Assembly (NCBI GenBank): GCA_964655355.1
Contig: CAZZMD010000007.1
Location: forward strand, 1 to 64,000
Length of the DNA: 64,000 nt
Source of the DNA: CALGDE01 sp964655355
GTDB lineage: Bacteria; Cyanobacteriota; Cyanobacteriia; CACIAM-69d
Direction of reading: 5' to 3'
Shown here: piece after piece, positions 52,683 through 61,238 of the stretch
How the letters are laid out: each line of letters starts with the position of its first letter
Position numbering within the stretch: position 1 is the stretch's first letter
Notes under the pieces: model-generated
Told to the model about the DNA's origin: nothing
The model's input: the letters and a program-made list of their open reading frames with translations, nothing else
Database searches by the model: none
Program-made: the position numbers and the translations under genes

Positions 52683-52984
52683 CTCGCTCTCCTTCACACA
52701 TACACACGTGCAAACGTAATATCGCCGATGTGGGTACATCGACGGGCGATCGCGGGTAACGCTGTGATGGGTTGCAGTGATATACCCGTCACGCTGGCCC
52801 CCGAAGCAATACGCCTCAGACCAGCATTAACGTAAATCTTGTTCCTTGCAAGGGCTTGGTAGCGACGATAACGTGAGGGGCTAGCCCGTCCTATTCCCTT
52901 GGAAGGCTGGTATGGGCGGCGAATCCCTTAATGCTTGAGGCGGCAACTGTAGGCCGTAAAGGCATTAGACCCAAAAAGATTGAA
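52683..52984. other. Gap between tRNA-Ser and the binding-protein gene
   Basis: About 300 bases with no credible ORF. It should contain the binding-protein promoter. A perfect inverted repeat CGATGT-GGGT-ACATCG lies at 52726-52741, 44 bases before the start codon, and could be an operator or leader hairpin; the regulator is unknown. Confidence 0.4.
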
Positions 52985-53075
52985 CGGAGAAGGAGGGATT
53001 CGAACCCTCGGAGCGCCCTAATTAGCACTCAATAGATTAGCAATCTACCGCTTTCGACCACTCAGCCACTTCTCC
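52985..53075 (-). tRNA. tRNA-Ser (GCT)
   Basis: 91 bases, class II with a long variable arm. Acceptor GGAGAAG/CTTCTCC, D-arm GGCTGAGTGGTC, anticodon loop TTGCTAA, T-loop TTCGAAT, discriminator G. CCA is not encoded. Confidence 0.95.
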
Positions 53076-53404
53076 ACGGTATGCCATTTAATTTTCTCGG
53101 CACGAACAGAATGATAACAGACCAATTCCAAAATGACGCAGAAAAATAGTGCGGAAATGGGGTTCTTTCTCGGGATTTGTTGGTAAGGGGTGGGCTGATC
53201 GAGAAAAATCCCGGGCCATCGGGGCATCGGACCCGTAAAAGGGATCGGGTGGGGTTCGGACTTTTCCCCTCGCGATCGCCCCGCTTCGCCCTTTACGCTG
53301 GGCACAGTTTCAAAATCTGTGCTTGATCTACGCCTGATCTGCGCCTAACCCCCGCTCCAAGCACCCCTAAACCATCCCCCCCGACAGAAAGAGGTTTTTA
53401 AGGA
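53076..53404. other. Intergenic region between tRNA-Ser and the DnaJ-like gene
   Basis: 329 bases without a credible ORF; it holds the promoter of tRNA-Ser (divergent) and of the DnaJ-like gene, plus an 11-nt repeat at 53317-53349. Confidence 0.45.
53317..53349. repeat. 11-nt tandem repeat, three copies
   Basis: CTGTGCTTGAT, CTACGCCTGAT and CTGCGCCTAAC lie head to tail upstream of the DnaJ-like gene. Confidence 0.55.
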
Positions 53405-54442
53405 ATGGCTGCCACCGACTTCAAAGACTATTACGCCATTCTGGGGCTGTCGAAGACGGCGGGGGCAGACGAAATCAAGAAGAATTATCGCCGGCTGGCG
53501 CGCAAATATCACCCCGATATGAATCCGGGCGATCGCGCTGCTGAGGCACGGTTCAAGGAGATTAACGAAGCCTACGAGGTTTTATCCGACAGCGCTAAGC
53601 GAAAGAAGTATGACCAGTTTGGCCAATATTGGCAGCAGGCGGACCGGATGGGCGGCGCTCCCTGGGGGGGGGGACGTGCTGGCGGGGCGGGGTTCGATGA
53701 GTTTGAGTTTGGCCGCTACAACAGTTTCGATGATTTTATTAATGAATTGCTAGGGCGTTTTGGCGGACCCGGTGGCGCAAGCAGTGGCCCCCGTACCAGC
53801 TATAACTATCGAACGTCGCCGGGGGCGGGGGGCAATGGTTTTAGTGGGTTTTCGGGTTTTGATAGCAATTTTGCCGGGGCGTCCAGCAATGGTGCCACGG
53901 GTAGCAGTGGCGATCGCGAGGCAACTTTAACCCTGAGTTTTAGCGAGGCCTTTAACGGCACCCAAAAGCGCTTAAGTGTTGGTGGGTCGACGATTAATGT
54001 GCGTATTCCCCCCGGTGCGAAGCCCGGCAGCAAAATTCGCCTGCGGGGTAAGGGGCAATATGACGCCTACTCTGGCCAGCGGGGGGATTTATATTTGAAA
54101 GTCAGTCTTAGTCCCCATGACTTTTTTGAATTTGATGGGGATAACTTAGTGTGTGAGGTAGCGATCGCCCCCGATGAAGCGGTATTGGGCGCAAAAATCG
54201 ACGTACCGACTCCCGATGGAACGGTCACCGTTAATGTACCGGCGGGGGTGAAATCGGGACAGTGCTTGCGGTTGCGGGGCAAAGGTTGGGTGAAGTCCGG
54301 CGGCCAGCGCAGCGATCAGGTGGTCCGTTTGCAAATTACCTGTCCTAAAACCATTTCTACGGCCGAGCGAGAAGCCTATGAAAAAGTCCGCGAAGCCCGC
54401 ACCTACGATCCACGCCAATCCTTAAAATCAGTCAAGTTGTAA
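53405..54442 (+). CDS. DnaJ-like co-chaperone, class II (CbpA type)
   Basis: 345 residues. J-domain at about 5-72 with HPD in KYHPDMNPGD, then a Gly/Phe-rich stretch (about 80-175), and the two C-terminal peptide-binding barrels (RKSTINVRIP-like STINVRIPPGAKPGSKIRLRGKG and VDVPTPDGTVTVNVPAGVKSG). There is no zinc-finger, so it is not DnaJ proper. It stimulates DnaK ATPase. The Gly-rich region includes SGFSGFDSNF-type repeats. AGAGG lies near the start. Confidence 0.9.
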   Translation: MAATDFKDYYAILGLSKTAGADEIKKNYRRLARKYHPDMNPGDRAAEARFKEINEAYEVLSDSAKRKKYDQFGQYWQQADRMGGAPWGGGRAGGAGFDEFEFGRYNSFDDFINELLGRFGGPGGASSGPRTSYNYRTSPGAGGNGFSGFSGFDSNFAGASSNGATGSSGDREATLTLSFSEAFNGTQKRLSVGGSTINVRIPPGAKPGSKIRLRGKGQYDAYSGQRGDLYLKVSLSPHDFFEFDGDNLVCEVAIAPDEAVLGAKIDVPTPDGTVTVNVPAGVKSGQCLRLRGKGWVKSGGQRSDQVVRLQITCPKTISTAEREAYEKVREARTYDPRQSLKSVKL

Positions 54443-54511
54443 ATCTATCCAGAAGAGCTTGAGACTATTACTCGACCTCTCAAGTTTTGACTGCCTTTGA
54501 ATGCTTAAGCG

Positions 54512-55024
54512 TCACCCCTGTTTCAGGAGAGGCACTAGGTGAATCATATAATCGCGCTTGCCAATGGGCACACCTGCCATGCGAAGAATATCGTAGGCGG
54601 TCACTAAATGGAAATAGAAGTTTGGTATTAGGAAATCATTGACATAGGCGCTACCAGACATCTCCATATACAGATCCTTGCCCAAATCGATGCGGGTCGT
54701 CTCTTCCAACTTTTCGTCATCAATATCGATTGATGAAAGCAACGCTTTAGTATTTGCTATGTGCTCGCGGGCCTGCGCTAGAGAGGTCACTTCCGGATCT
54801 AGATTATCCATGGGTTTACCGTCACACCACAGGGCAAAGTTGCGGGGTTGATTACAGGAAAAAGCGATTTGTGTCCCAAAGGGCAACATGTCAGCCGCAA
54901 TCCGCTCCTGCAAAAAAGCTTCACTTCCATTGAAATGGGTTTGAGCTGACTTTAAAAGATGCTCAAGCATGGTTAGGCGGCTTTCAAAGGTATCCCTAAA
55001 GGAATTAATAGTCTGATTGGGCAT
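54512..55024 (-). CDS. DUF1993 family protein
   Basis: 170 residues. DMLPFGTQIAFSC, LWCDGKPMDNLDPEVTSLAQAREHIANTKALL and YVNDFLIPNFYFHLVTAYDILRMAGVPIGKRDYM match the DUF1993 pattern (a DinB-like four-helix bundle). Function is unknown. The conserved FLIPNFYFH could supply a metal ligand. No partner genes. Confidence 0.82.
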   Translation of the reverse strand: MPNQTINSFRDTFESRLTMLEHLLKSAQTHFNGSEAFLQERIAADMLPFGTQIAFSCNQPRNFALWCDGKPMDNLDPEVTSLAQAREHIANTKALLSSIDIDDEKLEETTRIDLGKDLYMEMSGSAYVNDFLIPNFYFHLVTAYDILRMAGVPIGKRDYMIHLVPLLKQG

Positions 55025-55080
55025 CTTGATAATTTCCTGAAACCTATTTTAAAGAGCCTAGAGAAAGATCCTAGAAATAG

Positions 55081-55125
55081 TTTGATTTATATCAATTTGA
55101 TGTGTGCCAATTTGATGTATACCAA
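55081..55125. repeat. 15-nt tandem repeat, three copies
   Basis: TTTGATTTATATCAA, TTTGATGTGTGCCAA and TTTGATGTATACCAA lie in exact tandem upstream of the DUF1993 gene. Each unit is itself partly palindromic. Confidence 0.85.
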
Positions 55126-55151
55126 ACAGTCATTGCACGGCGTGAGATTGT

Positions 55152-55179
55152 TTTACTGACAAAGCTTTACTGGCAAAGC
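55152..55179. repeat. 14-nt tandem repeat, two copies
   Basis: TTTACTGACAAAGC then TTTACTGGCAAAGC (13 of 14 identical), 26 bases beyond the 15-nt array. Confidence 0.75.
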
Positions 55180-55323
55180 CCTGTTCACTAAAAAGCAGCC
55201 TTGTATCCCTTTCTAACTTGCCCCATTGAGAGTGTCATGTTCGTAAATCCGGATTGGGCACCAGGGAGAGCCCCAGGGATTGCTACAACAGAAGGAGCGT
55301 TATTTGCAGTAGGGGCACATGCC

Positions 55324-56466
55324 ATGGCAGGTCCGGCGGGCTTGGATCAGGTGATTGCGGCGTTTAAACGGAAGGAATATCGCACCGCTGCCCGGTTGTT
55401 AAATCCCCTGTTGCAATCCCATGGCGAGGATCCGTGGGTGCAGGTCTATGCGGCGCGGCTCCATGAGCTGTCGGGCAAACGGGCGATCGCCGAGCCTATC
55501 TATCGCAAACTCTTGCAAAATACGACGTCCCCGAACCCGAAAATTTTGAACTTGGCGCGGCAGGGGCTCCAGCGTCTGGAGCAGGCGGATCATGCTCGTC
55601 GTCAGGGGGAATTAGCAAAAGTCCGTCAACAGGTGACGGGCCAGGGTAGTCAACGGAATAATGCCTTATTTGTCCTGGAACCCCTGCCGGAAGGGGGCGA
55701 TCGCAAAACGGCGGCTCAGTCCCTATCGAAAATTTTTGACCTGGATGCCTATAGCGCCCGTCTGCAAATTCCATCGCGGGAGGTGCGGGTCTATCGATTG
55801 GGACCGTTGGCGGAGTTGAAAATTTATGAGCAGGAGTTGCGATCGGCGGGGTTGCCCTGTTTTGCGGTGCCGTTGGCGGAGATTCACCAAACAAAGGTTT
55901 TTCAAGTGCGCTATCTGGAGACGGTGGAACCCCAAATCACCGTTGTCTGCGAGAACGAATCGGGGCAGATGGGGCGCATTCAATTTGGGTGGAATGAGGT
56001 GACCAGTCGGGCGACGGGGGATTTGCCGTTGTTGAGTTCGGTGGTGGATTTGGATGCGCGGGGCAAGCTGATGCGGCGGGAACAGGTGCAGGATTTTGCC
56101 CAGGTGATGGATTTACATTTGGGCGATCGCCGGACCATTTTGCGCCTGGTGGATAGTCAATATCAGTTTGACCAGGGGGTGGATTTTGTCCCGGTGGCGT
56201 TTTTGGAGGAGAAAAATCACCAGCAGGTGCGCCCTACCCGTCGGACCCAATGGAATGCGGTCACCGGCTTTTTTGATCAGCAATTACCGGATGCGCCCGC
56301 CCGCGATCAACTGGACCCCTTTGCGGCGACGGTGAGCGATCGCGAGGATTTGTTGTTGGATATCAAGCCCCATTTGCACCTGGCTCGCCGCCATGACAAT
56401 CCCATTGATGCGATTTTTCAGCTCTATAGCGCCCTGATTGCCTGGCGCGGGATGAATGGGGTATAG
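55324..56466 (+). CDS. Cyanobacterial TPR-containing protein of unknown function
   Basis: 380 residues from ATG 55324 (MAGPAGLDQVIAAFKRKEYRTA). The open frame reaches back to a TTG at 55201 with an ATG at 55237; those upstream residues look non-conserved. The first about 90 residues form two TPR-like pairs (AARLLNPLLQSHGEDPWVQVYAARLHELSG, split here for length by family logic). The rest is a conserved cyanobacterial domain (LDAYSARLQIPSREVRVYRLG and LDLDARGKLMRREQVQDFAQVMDLH-like) without known role. The ferredoxin gene follows after 35 bases, so an operon is likely. Confidence 0.7.
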   Translation: MAGPAGLDQVIAAFKRKEYRTAARLLNPLLQSHGEDPWVQVYAARLHELSGKRAIAEPIYRKLLQNTTSPNPKILNLARQGLQRLEQADHARRQGELAKVRQQVTGQGSQRNNALFVLEPLPEGGDRKTAAQSLSKIFDLDAYSARLQIPSREVRVYRLGPLAELKIYEQELRSAGLPCFAVPLAEIHQTKVFQVRYLETVEPQITVVCENESGQMGRIQFGWNEVTSRATGDLPLLSSVVDLDARGKLMRREQVQDFAQVMDLHLGDRRTILRLVDSQYQFDQGVDFVPVAFLEEKNHQQVRPTRRTQWNAVTGFFDQQLPDAPARDQLDPFAATVSDREDLLLDIKPHLHLARRHDNPIDAIFQLYSALIAWRGMNGV

Positions 56467-56501
56467 GTACACGAATACCTGTTTCCAGAGGAGCGACTAC
56501 C

Positions 56502-56849
56502 ATGCCTATCGTACGTGCCGCCGGCAAAGTGATTCAGTGTGAAACCGGGGCCAATCTACGCCAGGTTTTGCTGAAGGCTGGGGTCGCCCTCTATAACGGC
56601 AATGCGACGGTGATTAACTGTCGCAGCATTGGCACCTGTGGTACCTGTGCCGTGCGCATTGAAGGTACGCCGGACGCCGTGAACGAAGCGAACTGGCGCG
56701 ATCGCACCCGTCGGTCGTTGCCCCCCCATGAGGGCGATCGCGATTTACGGTTGGCCTGTCAAACCCAGGTATTGGGGGACATTGCGGTGACTAAATATGA
56801 CGGATTTTGGGGGCAGGGAACGGAGCCTGTTTGGACGGCGGATAGTTAG
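56502..56849 (+). CDS. 2Fe-2S ferredoxin-like protein
   Basis: 115 residues of the ferredoxin fold. Cluster ligands: INCRSIGTCGTCAVRI gives C-x5-C-x2-C, and LACQTQV supplies the fourth. Plant-type photosynthetic ferredoxins have C-x4-C-x2-C, so this is a different subtype. It transfers electrons in the cytosol; partners are unknown. GGAG lies upstream of the ATG. It probably shares a transcript with the TPR gene before it. Confidence 0.88.
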   Translation: MPIVRAAGKVIQCETGANLRQVLLKAGVALYNGNATVINCRSIGTCGTCAVRIEGTPDAVNEANWRDRTRRSLPPHEGDRDLRLACQTQVLGDIAVTKYDGFWGQGTEPVWTADS

Positions 56850-56870
56850 CGCTCCCTGCTCGCCAGATTT

Positions 56871-57380
56871 TTATAGGGGACGGAGACGGGTCACTTTGAG
56901 GTCAAATTTACCGCCGGGGGAGTTGCCAAAGGCTTGGACGCGGATGGTGTATTCCCCTTCGGTTTCAATGCTGGTGAAGATGCGGGAATGGGTGCTACCG
57001 TCGCCGCGATCATCGTTTTCGACCAGGGTGGTGCCATCGTCTGCAATCAGCAAAACCACCGTGTCAAATTCATCGGACGTTAGTTCAATTTCTAGGCGAT
57101 CGCCCGTTTTGACCGAAATCCGATAATCCCGCGCAAAGCCGCCGGACCCGGTGGGAATGTCGTTGGTGGTGATTTCGCCGCTGATGGCATTGGACGCGGG
57201 CAGGGGTTCGGGCTTGTACATCTCCGAGGGGGCCGCGATCGCCGGAAGGGCGCATCCCAGCACGGCTAAGCCCGCCAAGATTTTTAATTCGAGTTTTGCG
57301 GCGCTATTTACCCAGTCGGCGAACCGGTGGATTGATTTCGCCCCAAAAACCTTGTCCCCTGTCCCAGAGTTGATTGCCAC
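56871..57380 (-). CDS. Exported protein with a PPC (bacterial pre-peptidase C-terminal) domain
   Basis: 169 residues from GTG 57380, which has GGGAGA eight bases upstream; the frame is open to ATG 57527 but that part covers a tandem repeat. A hydrophobic segment ending ALPAIAAPSE is a signal sequence or anchor. The PPC-like beta-sandwich is ARDYRISVKTGDRLEIELTSD, FDTVVLLIADDGTTLVENDD, SRIFTSIETEGEYTIRVQAFG. Such domains bind surfaces or assist secretion when attached to proteases; here it stands alone. Confidence 0.75.
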   Translation of the reverse strand: MAINSGTGDKVFGAKSIHRFADWVNSAAKLELKILAGLAVLGCALPAIAAPSEMYKPEPLPASNAISGEITTNDIPTGSGGFARDYRISVKTGDRLEIELTSDEFDTVVLLIADDGTTLVENDDRGDGSTHSRIFTSIETEGEYTIRVQAFGNSPGGKFDLKVTRLRPL

Positions 57381-57477
57381 TATTGCGTTCTCCCATTCAC
57401 CAAAAAAATTCACGGTCCCGGTCGGAATCGCTATCCCAATTGTATGAATCCCATTGACGAACTGCCATCGACATTGT

Positions 57478-57522
57478 GCCAGACGAAAAGTTGCCAGACG
57501 AAAAGTTGCCAGACAGAAATTT
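57478..57522. repeat. 15-nt tandem repeat, three copies
   Basis: GCCAGACGAAAAGTT twice exactly, then GCCAGACAGAAATTT and a partial GCCAAACT. It lies in the divergent gap between the PPC protein and the helicase. Confidence 0.9.
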
Positions 57523-57588
57523 GCCAAACTCCGACCTGCTCAACGACAACGTGACAGACTGGGAAATATTGGCGGTTGGGGATAGGCT

Positions 57589-60015
57589 ATGGCGATCGCA
57601 CCGGATAGCAAAGTATCGGAGAAAAACCCACGGAACGCAGACCCACGAAACGCAGAAATTTGGGAGACAGCAGCCTGGCGATCGCTGCGGGATAGTTTGC
57701 GATCAGGTCAGCGGGCGATGGCGGATTGGACGGGGGGACCGTTGGCGGTGTCGGCGGTACCGGGGGCCGGTAAGTCGACGGGGATGGCCCGGGCGGCGGC
57801 GTTGGCGATCGCCCGATTTCAACTCCATTCCCAGAAAAAACTGGTGGTGGTGACCTTTACGCGATCGGCGGCGGCCAATTTAAAACAGAAAATTCGGGAA
57901 GCGCTGGTCGAACTAAAAATGCCGGTGCAGGGGTTTATGGTGTCGACCCTCCACAGTTTGGCGTTTCAGATTGTCGGGCAATCGCCGGAGCGATCGGGCT
58001 TGGATCCTCAAGCGTCTTTGGTGGTGCCCACATTGGATCATCGGCTAATCCAGGATGCGGTGGATGGGTGGATTGAGCGTAATCCGCTGGCGTTTCAGCA
58101 GTTAATTGAGGGCAATGGTTTCGATGGGGAGGAAGCGGAGCGATTGCGGCGGTGGTCGGTATTGCGGACGGCGGTGTTGCCCAATGTGGCGTTGACGGTG
58201 GTGCGGGAGGCGAAGAGTTCGGGGTTGTTGCCGGGGGATGTTTTTCGATTGTCGCGATTAGAGGTGCAACAAAGGGGGATGCGATCGCCCCAAGATAACC
58301 CTGAGGGGAACGTGGATTATGGGGCGACCTATGACGGATTGGCGATCGCCGCTGGGCTCTATGAGGCCTATGAGACACTCTTGCGATCGCGCAATTTGAT
58401 GGACTATGACGATGCGATTTTGGGGGCATTGCGGGTATTGGATGACCCGGACCAGCGATCGCGATGGCAGTCCCAGATTTTTGGCGTGTTTGAGGATGAA
58501 GCCCAGGATTCTTCCCCATTGCAAAATCGATTGATTTCAATTCTGGCGGCCTCTGCCCAGGGGGATAAGGGGAATGCGAACAGCACGAATTTGATTCGCG
58601 TCGGCGACCCCAATCAGGCCATCAACTCAACCTTTACCCCGGCTGATCCCATCTTTTTTCGACGCTTTTGTCAGACCTGCGGGGAACGCGATCGCCTGGC
58701 GGAAATGAATCAATCGGGGCGCAGCAGCAAAGTGCTGATTGACGCGGCTAATTTTGCCCTCCATTGGATCAACCAAAAATTTGAGGAAACCGCTCAGGAA
58801 AGAGAGTTTTATCCGGAGCAACCGGATGCCCCCCCGCCCATCCTGCCGTTTTTGCCCCAAACGATCCGCACCGTCGATCCCAATGATCCCCAGCCCGATG
58901 CCAATCCAAAGCCATTGGGACCAGGCTTAGAAATCGATCGCCCCGACACCATCCACGACACTGCCGAACATATTGCCCGTCGCGCCCTGCGATTGTTTGA
59001 GAAATATCCCAACTACAACGCGGCCGTCCTGGTCCGCACCAATGATCAGGGGCGATTTTTAGCGGATGCTTTTGCCGAGCGCTATGGCGATCGCCTGCCC
59101 GTTTACGAAGTCGGACGGAGCGATCGCCAATCCCATGTCCCCGGCGAACTTTTACGATTATTGCGATTTATCGAACGCCCCCATTCACCGGATAACCTCA
59201 AGGCTGCCTTGAAAGTGCTCAGCGATCGCAAATTGATTGAAAGTCAGGATTTGGATCGCTTAGCGAGCCGACCGGAAGCCTTTTTGTATCCCAGCCCCCT
59301 AGAGCCCTTCCATAGCGATCGCCGCCGTAGCGCCCAGAATATTTGCACCGCCTTCCTTCGGGCTCGACTACAACTCACCCCCTACAACCTGATCTCATTT
59401 GTCTGTTTCACCCTGGGCTATGACCCGACGGAGCTGGCCACCGCCGAAAAATTAATTGATGAATTGCGCCAACGGGGAGCCGGGGATGGCCGCCTCGGCG
59501 TCATCCTCGAACACCTGTCCCCACTGGTGGCCAACGAAACCTTCGCCCCCGTCGATGCGGAAGGCACTTCTGAATCGGCCTATATGCGTGCCGGACAGTT
59601 GACCATTATCACCATGCACAAGGCCAAGGGCTTGGATTGGGATGCGGTGTTTATGCCTTTTCTCCAGGCCAATAATATTCCCGGCCAAGCCCGCCCCCCC
59701 TTACCGGCTCAATTTCTGGGGGAAATTGACCTGGCGGAATGTATTCGGGCCCAGCTCCGCACCTATATTCAAAACCCCGATGTGCAACAGTTGCCCGCCT
59801 TGGAAGAAGCGTGGCAGGAAGCCAACCAATTAAAACTGGCGGAAAATTATCGGCTTTTATACGTGGCGCTGACCCGTGCGAAACGTTATCTCTACCTAGC
59901 CGCAGAACAGCAGGCTCCCTTTAGTTGGAATAATTTAGATAATTTGCAGGGGATGCAACCTTGTCCATTGGTGGCACCCCTGGAACATCGCCATTCCCCT
60001 AGGGCAGCTCGATAA
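57589..60015 (+). CDS. UvrD/Rep-type superfamily 1 helicase
   Basis: 808 residues. Motif I AVSAVPGAGKSTGMARAAAL, Ia VTFTRSAAANLKQKI, II VFEDEAQDSSPLQ, III LIRVGDPNQAINSTF, IV VLVRTNDQG, V ITMHKAKGLDWDAVFMP, VI LLYVALTRAKRYLYL. It translocates 3'-5' on single-stranded DNA. Length and motifs resemble UvrD/PcrA but motif III has DPNQ in place of DDDQ. Its C-terminus lacks the nuclease domain of AddA/RecB. The 3' end overlaps the convergent exported protein gene by 17 bases. Confidence 0.9.
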   Translation: MAIAPDSKVSEKNPRNADPRNAEIWETAAWRSLRDSLRSGQRAMADWTGGPLAVSAVPGAGKSTGMARAAALAIARFQLHSQKKLVVVTFTRSAAANLKQKIREALVELKMPVQGFMVSTLHSLAFQIVGQSPERSGLDPQASLVVPTLDHRLIQDAVDGWIERNPLAFQQLIEGNGFDGEEAERLRRWSVLRTAVLPNVALTVVREAKSSGLLPGDVFRLSRLEVQQRGMRSPQDNPEGNVDYGATYDGLAIAAGLYEAYETLLRSRNLMDYDDAILGALRVLDDPDQRSRWQSQIFGVFEDEAQDSSPLQNRLISILAASAQGDKGNANSTNLIRVGDPNQAINSTFTPADPIFFRRFCQTCGERDRLAEMNQSGRSSKVLIDAANFALHWINQKFEETAQEREFYPEQPDAPPPILPFLPQTIRTVDPNDPQPDANPKPLGPGLEIDRPDTIHDTAEHIARRALRLFEKYPNYNAAVLVRTNDQGRFLADAFAERYGDRLPVYEVGRSDRQSHVPGELLRLLRFIERPHSPDNLKAALKVLSDRKLIESQDLDRLASRPEAFLYPSPLEPFHSDRRRSAQNICTAFLRARLQLTPYNLISFVCFTLGYDPTELATAEKLIDELRQRGAGDGRLGVILEHLSPLVANETFAPVDAEGTSESAYMRAGQLTIITMHKAKGLDWDAVFMPFLQANNIPGQARPPLPAQFLGEIDLAECIRAQLRTYIQNPDVQQLPALEEAWQEANQLKLAENYRLLYVALTRAKRYLYLAAEQQAPFSWNNLDNLQGMQPCPLVAPLEHRHSPRAAR

Positions 60016-61054
60016 TCTCCGCTTGACGGAGTCGGGTTTCTAGATCCTGCTCGCTGTTGTCTGACCGATCCAAAGCCGACAAAACCGTTTGCCATTGGGT
60101 GAGCGAGTCGGGCGATCGCCGGGGTCGGAGTCGTTCTTGGGCAATCAATGCCAAGGCCTCGCCGCCATAATCATGATCCACAAGCCAGCCATAACTCCGG
60201 GTGGGATCCGCCTGCGCGGTTTGCGCCGGATCAAAGTCCTCGGGATAGGGGAGATAGTGCAGCAAGCCCTGGGTAAATGCGGTGACTTCCCCATCTCCGT
60301 CGGCGTCGACCTGTTCCCCTAATGCCCAGTGATAATCCACCTCGGCTTCCAGGGGCTGCATCTCCTCAAATTCGGCCGTGTCCAACAGCACGATGCCGTC
60401 ATAGATTCCCTGGGGGGTGCCCGCCACTGCCGTGGCTTTGGGATCGGGGCGATAGCTTAAATCCTCCAGGGCGATCGCAACGGGCTGACTGACGATGAAA
60501 TCAAAGGTGCGGGGGTCGAGGATTTCAAAGGTGGTGGTCAGGGTTTTACGGCTGTTGGGACTGTCCGTCGCCGCCACATAAAACAGGAGTTTGGGCTTCG
60601 GACTTGCGACCTGGGTGGCATAGGGCAAGCTGAGGAGGGTGGTGGAACTGCCCCGACTAACGGAGACGCCACCGGTACCGCAGAGTCGCCGGACGGCATT
60701 TTGCCCGCTGAAAAAACGGCGATCGCGGGAGGTGCCGGCGCAGCGAATCCGAGCCCGTACCCGTCGCGGCACACTCAAAATATCGTTGCTGCAAAGGCCC
60801 ACGGTACCGCCGACCGCTTGAAATGACCCCTGACCGCGACTTTGCCGACTGATGCGTCCCCCTTCCACACTGGTGAGGCGGTGCCCGCAGCTTTTCAGGG
60901 CAGCCTGTTTTGTGGCGTGAAGATCGCTGGGATGGGCGATCGCCGGGGATTGGGTCTGGGGGAGGAATGCGAGGATTGCTAAGGCTCCCAAGGCGGAACC
61001 GAGGGAAGCGACGGCGGCCAAAGAACGGTTCAAACGAGCTGTAGAGTACGACAT
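59999..61054 (-). CDS. Exported cyanobacterial protein of unknown function
   Basis: 351 residues. A signal peptide is likely (LAAVASLGSALGALAILAFL, cleavage after IAHPS region). Six or so cysteines (CGHRL, LCSNDI, RCAGTS, RLCGTG) suggest disulfides in the first 130 residues. EQVDADGDGEVTAF has an EF-hand-like calcium loop. LLFYVAATDSPNSRKTLTTTFEI and YDGIVLLDTAEF suggest a beta-rich domain. I do not recognise the family. Confidence 0.72.
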   Translation of the reverse strand: MSYSTARLNRSLAAVASLGSALGALAILAFLPQTQSPAIAHPSDLHATKQAALKSCGHRLTSVEGGRISRQSRGQGSFQAVGGTVGLCSNDILSVPRRVRARIRCAGTSRDRRFFSGQNAVRRLCGTGGVSVSRGSSTTLLSLPYATQVASPKPKLLFYVAATDSPNSRKTLTTTFEILDPRTFDFIVSQPVAIALEDLSYRPDPKATAVAGTPQGIYDGIVLLDTAEFEEMQPLEAEVDYHWALGEQVDADGDGEVTAFTQGLLHYLPYPEDFDPAQTAQADPTRSYGWLVDHDYGGEALALIAQERLRPRRSPDSLTQWQTVLSALDRSDNSEQDLETRLRQAEIIELP

Positions 61055-61238
61055 TTCTGATGATTGGGTGACCCAGGTACGCTTGGGGGTATTTGGGATA
61101 ACGAATGGGGTGTCAAATTAGCCCCTCAACCAGGGTAATCAATGGTTTGAAAAGGGGGCTTCTTTCACTTAATGGGGACTTAATGGATGGGTTATGAGGG
61201 GATTAATCTGTCGATGCCTTCCCTTGCCGGTGCTAGAA

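Noticed and set aside
52771..52786. GTGA-N8-TCAC like a CRP site
   Set aside because: Spacing is 8 where CRP sites have 6, and no promoter is evident beside it.
53045..53305. 86-codon minus-strand open frame
   Set aside because: It overlaps tRNA-Ser and contains its sequence in translation; not a gene.
55081..55179. Repeat arrays considered as a CRISPR
   Set aside because: Units of 14-15 nt abut directly without spacers and no cas genes are present.
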